Source: Gemmatimonadaceae bacterium
GTDB lineage: Bacteria > Gemmatimonadota > Gemmatimonadetes > Gemmatimonadales > Gemmatimonadaceae
NCBI GenBank assembly: GCA_013697785.1
Contig: JACCWE010000141.1
Span: 1-47,116, forward strand
DNA: 47,116 bases
Reading direction: 5' to 3'
The notes under the pieces are model-generated. The model was not told the DNA's origin and searched no databases. It saw only the letters and a list, made by a program, of their open reading frames with translations. Shown here piece after piece: positions 37,292-44,020 of the stretch. The translations under genes and the position numbers were made by a program. The first letter of the stretch is position 1, and each line of letters opens with the position of its first letter.

Positions 37292-38476
37292 ATGCGAATT
37301 CTGACGATCACGCACAACTATCCGCGATGGGATGGCGACAGGGCCGGCGCCTTCGTCGCGATGCTCGCATCCGAGACCGTGACGCTCGGCCATACCGTGC
37401 GCGTCGTGGCGCCGCACGCGCCGGGCGCGGGGCTGCGCGAGATCCAGCGCGGCGTGAAGGTAGTGCGCGCGCGCTACGGGCCCGACGCGCTCGAGCGCGT
37501 GGGCTACACCGGCGCGCTGCGCCAGCCGATGCGCGCCACGCTGCTCGCCCCGCTGATGCTCCCGCCGTTCATCGCGCAGCTGTGGAGAGTCGCGGCGCAG
37601 GAGGCCGAGAAGTTCAATCCGCACATCGTGCATGCGCACTGGTGGATGCCGGGCGGATGGATCGCGAGCCGGCTCGGGCTCCCGTACGTCGTGACCAGTC
37701 ACGGCACCGATGTGCGCCTCCTCGAGAAATCATACTGGCGCGTTCTCGCCGGACCGGTGATGCGGCGCGCGGCGGCGGTGACGACGGTCTCGCAATTTCT
37801 CGCGGATGATCTTCGCCGCCTGATGCCCGCGGTGACGAGCAAGATCTCGGTGACGCCAATGCCTCTCGACATCGAGCGCTTCGCCGCCGGTGCGACTGTG
37901 GCGAAGGTTGCTCCGGCGCGAGTGCTCTACGCCGGAAATCTGATCGCGTCGAAGGGTGTCGACGTGCTGATAAATGCGATCGCGCTGCTCCGTGATCAGG
38001 GCGTGAAATGTCAGCTGCGAATCATCGGTTCGGGGCCGGAAGAGATGAGGCTGCACGCGCTCGCCGCGCAGCGAGCGCTGGGCGATGCGGTCACCTGGTC
38101 ACCCTTCATCTCGCAGCACGAGCTCCCCGCCGAATTCGGTGAGGCGACGATCACGGCGCTCGTGTCGCGGGGACAGGCCGAGGGGCTCGGGCTCGTGCTG
38201 GCGGAGGCGCTGCTCGCAGGGAGCGCAGTGGTTGGCACAGCGGCCGGCGGAATTCCGGAGGTCGTGGTCGACGAGCAGACAGGGCTCGTCGCGACGGACG
38301 GCGACGCGCCGGATCTCGCTCGTCAGATCGACCGGCTCCTCGCGGATCGCGCGCTGCGTGATCGAACCATCGACGCGGGACGCGCGCGCGTCCGCGCACA
38401 GCATGCGCCCGTTGCCGCAGCGGACAGGTTCATCACTCTCTATAAGGAGGTAGCGAAGGGCAGGTCCACAAAGTAG
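37292..38476 (+). CDS. Glycosyltransferase family 4
   Basis: The 394-residue GT-B enzyme has an N-terminal acceptor domain (ITHNYPRWDGDRAGAFVAML, VTSHGTDVRLL). The C-terminal nucleotide-sugar domain has LYAGNLIASKGVDVLINAI and the EX7E-type motif in GQAEGLGLVLAEALLAGSAV, followed by GTAAGGIPEVV. It probably transfers a sugar in envelope or exopolysaccharide synthesis; donor and acceptor are unknown. ATG 37292 is the only reasonable start. Confidence 0.92.
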   Translation: MRILTITHNYPRWDGDRAGAFVAMLASETVTLGHTVRVVAPHAPGAGLREIQRGVKVVRARYGPDALERVGYTGALRQPMRATLLAPLMLPPFIAQLWRVAAQEAEKFNPHIVHAHWWMPGGWIASRLGLPYVVTSHGTDVRLLEKSYWRVLAGPVMRRAAAVTTVSQFLADDLRRLMPAVTSKISVTPMPLDIERFAAGATVAKVAPARVLYAGNLIASKGVDVLINAIALLRDQGVKCQLRIIGSGPEEMRLHALAAQRALGDAVTWSPFISQHELPAEFGEATITALVSRGQAEGLGLVLAEALLAGSAVVGTAAGGIPEVVVDEQTGLVATDGDAPDLARQIDRLLADRALRDRTIDAGRARVRAQHAPVAAADRFITLYKEVAKGRSTK

Positions 38477-38485
38477 CTATTGCGA

Positions 38486-38941
38486 ATGAGCGTAGCGATT
38501 AAACTCCTGAGCCCCAACGACGCGCAGCTGCTCGAGCACCTGGCAGTCAACGATCCGGCCTTCGACCTCGACGGACGCGGCGAGCCTCTCGAGCCTCTCT
38601 CGTCAGCGGCGGCGCAGCGCTTCCTGGCCGATCCTGCGGTGCTCTTCTGGGTCGCGAGAGATGGAGAAGATGTCGCGGGATTCCTGTACTGCCTGCTGGT
38701 GCCGCTTCGCTCCAGCGACGAGCAGGAGCTTCTGCTCTACGAGATCGGAGTGCGCAGTGAGTGGCGGCGAAAGCGGGTGGGGCGGCTGCTCCTCGACCAC
38801 ATGGAAGGGTGGATGCGCACGAACGGCGTCGGTGAGGTGTGGGTCTGCGCCGACAATCCCGCGGCGGTCGCGTTCTACCGTGCGTGCGAGTTCGAGGCGC
38901 CGGAGCTTCAGCCAGTGTACATGACGAGCCGGGTGCGCTAG
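38486..38941 (+). CDS. GNAT-family N-acetyltransferase, loosely AAC(3)-I-like
   Basis: The 151-residue protein has a GNAT fold. The acetyl-CoA loop is in LLYEIGVRSEWRRKRVGRLL (RKRVGR), followed by VWVCADNPAAVAFYRACEF. The stretch before the loop, and the DNPAAVAFY segment, recall aminoglycoside 3-N-acetyltransferase type I, but similarity by eye is modest and the substrate is unknown. ATG 38486 is preferred over TTG 38480. No clear ribosome-binding site is seen, and the gene starts nine bases after the glycosyltransferase stop. Confidence 0.82.
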   Translation: MSVAIKLLSPNDAQLLEHLAVNDPAFDLDGRGEPLEPLSSAAAQRFLADPAVLFWVARDGEDVAGFLYCLLVPLRSSDEQELLLYEIGVRSEWRRKRVGRLLLDHMEGWMRTNGVGEVWVCADNPAAVAFYRACEFEAPELQPVYMTSRVR

Positions 38942-38957
38942 GCGACTCTCCGCGATC

Positions 38958-40337
38958 TCACTTGCCCGAGCCAACGAGTCGCCGCCCGAGCGGCTTGTTG
39001 AGCAGGAGTGCGAGCGCGCCCCCAGTCGCCGCGATTCCCGCGTGCATCGCCCAGAACTGCGCCGGCGTCATGCGCTCGTAGAATCCCCCGATCCATCCGA
39101 TCAGGATGTTCGAGAGAAACAACGTCAGAAAGACGGTGCCCATCATCGTAGCCTTGATCCTTTTTGGAGCAGCGCTCGACACGAGCGCGAGCAGCGTCGG
39201 CCAGTAGTAGAGGAACGCCACCCCCAGCAACACGTCATACGCAATTGGATAAATGACGTTCACTCGATCACTGATCGTGCAGCCGATGAAGAGGATCACG
39301 TTCGCCGTGCACGCGATCCACGCCCCCGTCGCAATCTTCGCGATCTCGCCGGGCTCTCCGCGCCCTCGCGCCTGCCACTTCCACAGCACGATCAGGACTG
39401 GCACGGAGATGACACTGATGAACGGATCGATCGAGTTGAACCACGCCACGGGAACGTGAAAGCCGAGCAGGTCGAGATCGACGTGAGCGTTGATCCACAC
39501 GAGCGCGATGTTCGAATTCTGGTAGTACGCGATCGAATGGAAGATCGTGAGACCCATGACGGCGACGAGCGCGCCGATCGTTCCCCAGTCTGTGGGCTCG
39601 CGCGCGGCATCGGACATTGGGAGCGCCGAAGTGGGCACGGGCTCGACGAGCGTATGGTAGCCCGCGAGGTAGGTCACGAGGCCGATGAGCATCAGGACGC
39701 CGGCGAGACCAAAGCCGGCGTGCCATCCATATCGCTGCGCGAGTAAACCGCACACCAGGGGACCCGCAACGGCGCCGACGTTGATTCCCACCGAGAATAT
39801 CGAAAAGCCGCGCGTGCGGCCGGCGCCGTCATTCTCCGCATACAGGGCACCGACCTGCGTCGAGATATTTCCCTTGAGAAGTCCGCAACCGACGATCAAC
39901 AGCAGGAGCGCGAGCAGGAAGGATGCATCGAACGCCATGGCGACGTGACCGCCGCTCATGAGAATCGCGCCGAGAACGACGGCGCGCTTTCGGCCGAGGA
40001 AGCGGTCGGCGGCGAGTCCGCCGAGAACGGGGGTGAAGTAGACGAATCCCGTGTACAGCCCGAAGATCTGCGACGCGAGGCCGAGCGTGGACATCGGTCC
40101 GGAGATGGACTCGAGCGCGTGACGCACCGTCGCGAAGCCGGCAACGTGCTCGATGTGTCCGGGAAGAAAGAGCGCCTCGCTCATGTAGAGCTCGAGGAGC
40201 GCCGTCATTCCGTAATACGAGAATCGCTCCCACGCCTCGGTGAACGCGAGGTAGGCGAGCCCGATTGGCTCGCCGAAGAAGGTGCGCGACGTGCCGCGCG
40301 GCGAGAGCGGAATCGTAGATGCGGCGGGAGTAGTCAA
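38958..40337 (-). CDS. POT/PTR2-family peptide transporter
   Basis: This is a proton-coupled di- and tripeptide importer of the major facilitator superfamily. The 459-residue protein shows the family motif ExxERFxYY in TEAWERFSYYG, VYFTPVLGGLAADRFLGRK after the second helix pair, and about 14 hydrophobic segments. The longer reading (to 40430) overlaps the upstream gene. The start is therefore placed at TTG 40337, which gives the expected short N-terminus, but no strong ribosome-binding site supports it. It lies 13 bases after the NTF2-like gene and is probably cotranscribed with it. Confidence 0.88.
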   Translation of the reverse strand: MTTPAASTIPLSPRGTSRTFFGEPIGLAYLAFTEAWERFSYYGMTALLELYMSEALFLPGHIEHVAGFATVRHALESISGPMSTLGLASQIFGLYTGFVYFTPVLGGLAADRFLGRKRAVVLGAILMSGGHVAMAFDASFLLALLLLIVGCGLLKGNISTQVGALYAENDGAGRTRGFSIFSVGINVGAVAGPLVCGLLAQRYGWHAGFGLAGVLMLIGLVTYLAGYHTLVEPVPTSALPMSDAAREPTDWGTIGALVAVMGLTIFHSIAYYQNSNIALVWINAHVDLDLLGFHVPVAWFNSIDPFISVISVPVLIVLWKWQARGRGEPGEIAKIATGAWIACTANVILFIGCTISDRVNVIYPIAYDVLLGVAFLYYWPTLLALVSSAAPKRIKATMMGTVFLTLFLSNILIGWIGGFYERMTPAQFWAMHAGIAATGGALALLLNKPLGRRLVGSGK

Positions 40338-40350
40338 TGGATTCTCGGGG

Positions 40351-40806
40351 CTACCGCTTCGTCCACGCCCAACCGACAATGGTCCACGCTCCGGCGGTCT
40401 TCTGCAGCGAAATCGTGATGAACGACTCATTCTCGGCCACAGGCTTGCCAGCCTTTTTGTAGACGTACCTGGAGGGCAGTACGACGTACGCGCGATCAGC
40501 AGTGACGTCGACGTGGAGCGGCTTGCCGAGCGTCACCTGACCGTCGGTGATCTTGTTCTTCGTTGCCTCGGCGGCGTACGCATCCATCCACTTGCCGCAC
40601 GTAGCCGGCCCATGCCACGTGTATGGCGGAAATTCGTCGATGATGATGGCATCGCTGGCGCACGCAGCGTTCACCGCCTTCGTGTCACCCTTGTTGAACG
40701 CCTCTCCGAAGCGATTGACGGCAGCCATGACATCGGCCTGCTGAGCCGCGACGCGTGGCGCGACGGAGAGCGTTGCGGCGACGAGGGCGAAGAGAATGCG
40801 CTTCAT
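40351..40806 (-). CDS. Secreted NTF2-like (SnoaL/DUF4440) protein
   Basis: From ATG at 40806 the protein has 151 residues. A signal peptide (KRILFALVAATLSVAPRVAAQ) is followed by a single NTF2-like cone domain: VMAAVNRFGEAFNKGDTKAV at the start and TVGWAWTKR-like sequence at the C-terminus. Such domains bind or act on small molecules, but no active site is recognisable. A longer reading from 40932 adds 42 residues before the signal peptide and is rejected. A promoter-like pair lies 32-60 bases upstream. Confidence 0.82.
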   Translation of the reverse strand: MKRILFALVAATLSVAPRVAAQQADVMAAVNRFGEAFNKGDTKAVNAACASDAIIIDEFPPYTWHGPATCGKWMDAYAAEATKNKITDGQVTLGKPLHVDVTADRAYVVLPSRYVYKKAGKPVAENESFITISLQKTAGAWTIVGWAWTKR

Positions 40807-40837
40807 CGAGGTGGGGCTCCGAAATGGTGAGAATGTG

Positions 40838-40866
40838 AGTATGCGAACGTAGGACGCGGACGACAA
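40838..40866 (-). promoter_or_regulatory. Probable promoter of the NTF2-like/POT pair
   Basis: On the minus strand TTGTCG (40866-40861) and CATACT (40843-40838) are separated by 17 bases; each matches the sigma-70 consensus at four of six positions. The -10 box is about 30 bases before the ATG. It is the best promoter-like pair in the gap. Confidence 0.4.
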
Positions 40867-41415
40867 GATAGCCAACGGTGTTCCTTCCTCAGGTAGCGCA
40901 TCCCGCGCGCGATGGCCGCATCGATCGCCCACGAATCTTTGCGCTCGAGCCGCTCGATGTGGACTGGACGCGCCCCGCCTGGCGAAGCGACCACCACGGT
41001 TGCTCGCCCGTTGTCCGCACCACCATGGGTCGCGTGCTGGCCTTCATACGAACTCGCTCCGCAGCGCAACGAAAACGACGCGGGGCCTTTTTTTCATCCT
41101 TTACCCGAGCGCACCCGTACGCCCAAGCAGCACACCTATTCCGTCGCCAGACCCAAGCTTGCAACTGCGGTCGTCCAGTAGCTCGCGGAAAGCGGCCATC
41201 ACGCAGTGACCGGGCAAGCGGGTGGACGGCTTTACATCGTGTGCGGCGCACCGGTGTCGCTCATCGCACGCCTGATCGAGAACGCCGAAGCCGCCGAAGC
41301 CACCAAACGATCCATGGAATACAGCAATGAACTTGGGAGTAGCGGACTGTTCCACGCGCGCCTATATGTAGTGGCGCGTGCAATCGTCCCAGCTACCTTT
41401 CCACGGGAGTACCAG
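40867..41415 (+). other. Gap of about 550 bases without a recognisable gene
   Basis: Several short open frames exist on both strands, but none has a recognisable domain, a good ribosome-binding site, or codon use clearly like its neighbours. One clear local feature is a stem-like pair, 41056-41062 with 41080-41086, followed by C and seven T residues (41088-41094). It resembles a plus-strand terminator with a 17-base loop, yet no plus-strand gene ends nearby. The stretch just before 41416 is open in the lipoprotein frame for 70 codons without recognisable content. Confidence 0.4.
41056..41094 (+). terminator. Possible orphan intrinsic terminator
   Basis: A seven-pair stem (one G-T pair) with a long loop is followed by a run of seven T residues. 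No annotated plus-strand gene ends upstream of it within 2 kb. It could end an unannotated small RNA or be chance. Confidence 0.3.
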
Positions 41416-42225
41416 ATGTCGTGTACCAAAACATGGTTCATCGCAGGGTTCGTCGCGGTCCTCGCCGCATGTAGTTCGACAGAGCACAGCACGCCGGTCG
41501 GCCCACCACCCGGGGGACCGATCAGTGATACGGTCAGCTTCCCCGATCCGACCGGAAGCGCCAATCGGGGCCTCGTCCACTTCAACTTGACCCGTAACAG
41601 CACGTCGAACGTGCCGTCCAGCGCCGACAGCGCGTTGGTCCACATCTACAACTACGGATCTTCGTTCAACCAGCTCTATCCGGTGAAGATCCCGGTGCCG
41701 GGCGCGCAGACGGTCGTGAGCGCACAGGTCCCCGCGGACACCGGCTACTACGTCGCGGTGCTCGCGTTCCACGGCAGCACGCTCGACGCGGTGGGGTCCT
41801 CGCGCGATAATAGCGACACGACGATCACCGTGTTCCCCGAAGGCAATCCAACATACGTGGCCACGCAGGTGCACATCGAGATGTCGCGCGCGCCCTTCGC
41901 CACCGGCAACTCGGCGCAGGAAGGGGAGCATGTGGCGGCAGGCTCGCATATTCCGTGGTCCGCGGGCATCAGCGCGCCGTTCGACATCTTCACGGATGTG
42001 AGCAGCACGTGGGGCTGTCAGTTCAATGGCAACGTGTGCGCGGTGTACAGCTATCAGGGCACCGTGCCGGACACGCCCGGCCCGTGGGCGTTGCAGGAGA
42101 TGTGGATTGCGGACTACGGCGACCACGTGTTCAGCGTGGCCTCCGACACAGTGCACGTCATCATCGATCAGGGCACGGGCGGCATCGACATCAGCTTCAG
42201 CCGACAGCACCAGCCGCAACACTAG
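41416..42225 (+). CDS. Predicted lipoprotein of unknown function
   Basis: ATG 41416 follows GGGAG (41405-41409). The 269-residue protein begins SCTKTWFIAGFVAVLAAC, a lipoprotein signal with the lipobox LAAC, so Cys about 20 is probably lipidated. The mature part is Thr/Ser/Asp-rich with alternating hydrophobic residues, suggesting beta-sandwich domains (GLVHFNLTRNST, YYVAVLAFHGSTLDAV). The two cysteines in WGCQFNGNVCAVY could form a disulfide. I recognise no family. The chain runs directly into the integrase remnant downstream. Confidence 0.75.
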   Translation: MSCTKTWFIAGFVAVLAACSSTEHSTPVGPPPGGPISDTVSFPDPTGSANRGLVHFNLTRNSTSNVPSSADSALVHIYNYGSSFNQLYPVKIPVPGAQTVVSAQVPADTGYYVAVLAFHGSTLDAVGSSRDNSDTTITVFPEGNPTYVATQVHIEMSRAPFATGNSAQEGEHVAAGSHIPWSAGISAPFDIFTDVSSTWGCQFNGNVCAVYSYQGTVPDTPGPWALQEMWIADYGDHVFSVASDTVHVIIDQGTGGIDISFSRQHQPQH

Positions 42226-42236
42226 GCGGGCCGGCA

Positions 42237-42768
42237 AGCACCGGCGTTCGACTCAGCGAAGCGTTGGGCCTTGAGATGTGCGACGTGTCCTTCACCAAGG
42301 AACGGTTCGAGATCCGCCCGAACGAGTGCGCGGCATGAAGTCTCGGCGCGCAGTGCGCGCGGTACCGATCTTCCCGCAGCTGCGCGAAGTGCTCGAGTCG
42401 TACTTCGAGAAGCGCGCAGCAGGCGGGCGCGCAGTCGCACCACTTGGTGATCCCTGCCGAGAACCGAGAGGGCAGGGAAGGAATGGTCACCGACTTTCGG
42501 AAGTCCTTCATTCAGATAAAAGACGCGTGCTTGCCCGAGGTGGATCTGTGCGCGATCACCCGGCACAAGCTCAGACACACCTACACGGCCGCACGACTTC
42601 AGACCTTGGATAACGGCGCGCCGATCCAGATATTCACCGTGCAGCACGAACTCGGGCACTCCGACACGGAAATGATCACGAAGATCTGCGGCCATTTGGG
42701 AAAGGCGGCCCCACCGTGCAGAGGTGGTCGAATATCGGATTGAGCAACATGCGCCTGCCTACCCGTGA
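42237..42768 (+). pseudogene. Decayed tyrosine recombinase (phage-type integrase), C-terminal part
   Basis: The catalytic domain can be followed across three frames: TGVRLSEALGLEMCDV (holding the first catalytic Arg), then RAVRAVPIFPQLREVLESYF, then ITRHKLRHTYTAARLQT and VQHELGHSDTEMITKICGHL, then HRAEVVEYRIEQH to TGA 42766. Shifts occur near 42335, 42430 and 42705. The position expected for the nucleophilic Tyr is Cys (TGC 42687-42689). The N-terminal DNA-binding half is absent; similarity starts a few bases after the lipoprotein stop. It is therefore non-functional, a mark of an old integration event beside the tRNA gene. Confidence 0.82.
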
Positions 42769-42886
42769 CTCTTTGGTAAAAAACTGCGGTTACAGAGGGG
42801 GAAAGCCTCTTAAATGGTAAGATAAAGAGGTAAAAAAAAGGGAAAGTGCTTGAGATGAACGTTGTATTCGTGGGTTTATAACTCTT
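42769..42886 (+). other. AT-rich spacer before tRNA-Arg
   Basis: This 118-base stretch is strikingly AT-rich for the window, with runs of six and eight A residues. It holds a small AGAGG/CCTCT hairpin (42794-42798 with 42806-42810) but no gene. TATAAC at 42877-42882 could be a -10 box, but it is only four bases from the tRNA and no -35 box fits at 17 bases. It may be part of the old insertion. Confidence 0.45.
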
Positions 42887-42960
42887 GCCCCCGTAGCTCA
42901 GGTGGATAGAGCAGCGGTTTCCTAAACCGTTGGCCGGGTGTTCGAGTCACCCCGGGGGCA
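42887..42960 (+). tRNA. tRNA-Arg (anticodon CCT)
   Basis: A complete cloverleaf folds: acceptor GCCCCCG with CGGGGGC, D stem GCTC/GAGC, anticodon stem GCGGT/ACCGT (one G-T pair) with loop TTCCTAA, and T stem GGGTG/CACCC with loop TTCGAGT. The discriminator base is A, and the 3' CCA is not encoded. Anticodon CCT reads the Arg codon AGG, a rare codon in this GC-rich background. Confidence 0.95.
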
Positions 42961-43071
42961 TATCGACTTACGCGATTCCGCTGAGTCGCGAGCACGCGGA
43001 CATGTGTGCGAATTGTGGTGCGCGCCGCATTCACGGGTGCGGCTGATTCCGACACGCACTGCAAGCTCGTG

Positions 43072-43857
43072 TTAGCGCGTCCGCTTGCCGGCGAGCAGCT
43101 CGTCGGCGAGCGCCACCACATCCATTGCGACATCAATCCCGGCTCCGACGGCCGGTCGGGCGTGGCCGCCACCCATGCGGAAAGCGTGGCCCGAGACAAT
43201 GTATCGACACCGGAAGGCGGGCTCGGACCGAGCCTGCAACTTTGCGATGATGTCGCAAGCGACTGGTACTGAATCGGGAAGCGAGCACGAGAAGCCCACC
43301 GCCCGTGGTTCAAGGTCAATGACCAATGCGGCCATTTCACCGAGCGGAAGCTCCGGCACGAATGCTTCCACCGACAGCCCTCGCGCTGTCAGGATCTTCG
43401 CGGCGAACCGCGGACCGAGCGAATGGCTGTTGCCCGGCGTTTGGAAGATGATGAGGTCGAGCGACGACCCGGGATTCACGGTCGGCACGGACGCGAACGC
43501 GTCCTCGCACCAGCTGGTCAGCCAGTGCTCGGCGGCGACCGACATACGGCCGCCCTGCCAGTCGCGGCCGGCCTGGTACAGAGCCGGTTGGAGCAATCCG
43601 ACAAGGAGAGAGTCCGCACGCAGGCCCAACGTTCGCGCTTCGGTGAGCAGCGCATCACAGGTGGCACGGTCGCGCCTGGATGCGCCGGCGAGCAGTCGGT
43701 GCATCAGTTGGCGTACGCCTTCCGTCTGCTCGACGAGTGTGTCGTCATGCTCGACGCGCGCTACGCACGATGCACAGATGCCGTGGCTCAGGCTCGGATC
43801 GTCGTACGGCGGAATCTCACGGATGAACGCCTGACAGTAAGCGCACCAGACGATCAT
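43072..43857 (-). CDS. Zinc-ribbon plus cobalamin-binding protein with CarH-like motif
   Basis: The 261-residue protein begins with two CxxC pairs (C5/C8 and C28/C31), a likely zinc site. A helical B12-cap domain follows (about residues 45-125) with W100, then nine residues, then E110-H111. This is the Wx9EH motif that covers adenosylcobalamin in CarH photoreceptors. The Rossmann-like B12-binding domain has N143-x-H145-x-x-G148, where His145 is the expected lower ligand; the usual Asp is Asn. There is no MerR DNA-binding domain. It is probably a cobalamin or light sensor acting by protein contact. The start has GAGGG at 43862-43866 and overlaps a small upstream ORF (ATGA). Confidence 0.85.
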   Translation of the reverse strand: MIVWCAYCQAFIREIPPYDDPSLSHGICASCVARVEHDDTLVEQTEGVRQLMHRLLAGASRRDRATCDALLTEARTLGLRADSLLVGLLQPALYQAGRDWQGGRMSVAAEHWLTSWCEDAFASVPTVNPGSSLDLIIFQTPGNSHSLGPRFAAKILTARGLSVEAFVPELPLGEMAALVIDLEPRAVGFSCSLPDSVPVACDIIAKLQARSEPAFRCRYIVSGHAFRMGGGHARPAVGAGIDVAMDVVALADELLAGKRTR

Positions 43858-43952
43858 TGGACCCTCGTCTCAGAGTCGCGAATCGCGCGGCGTGCCAGAT
43901 CGCCCGCACTACTACAGGCGGCGGTGATCTCCGATCGACTCACGAATTCCAT
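43854..43952 (-). CDS. Small ORF (32 residues) coupled to the B12-binding gene
   Basis: An ATG at 43952 with AGAGG at 43957-43961 (spacing four) opens a 32-codon frame that starts MEFVSRSEITAAC and is rich in Arg and Ala. Its TGA overlaps the ATG of the B12-binding gene (ATGA). The ribosome-binding site is better than that of most genes here. It could be a leader peptide that couples translation to its neighbour, a small partner protein, or the frameshifted N-terminus of the B12 protein. There is no recognised homologue. Confidence 0.45.
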   Translation of the reverse strand: MEFVSRSEITAACSSAGDLARRAIRDSETRVQ

Positions 43953-44020
43953 GACACCTCTTTCGAGTCCGGGTCACGACTGTCCAGCCCCCTAATCATG
44001 GCGCGCGTGTCGGAATTCCT

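Noticed and set aside
42794-42810. Small hairpin before the tRNA read as a terminator
   Set aside because: Only five pairs, and no T-run follows on either strand.
42850-42882. Promoter TTGAGA...TATAAC for tRNA-Arg
   Set aside because: Spacing is 21 bases and the -10 box ends four bases before the tRNA, so initiation would fall inside the tRNA.
43024-43043. GCCGCA/TGCGGC hairpin between the tRNA and the B12 gene as a shared terminator
   Set aside because: Six pairs and no T-run in either direction; not distinguishable from chance in GC-rich DNA.
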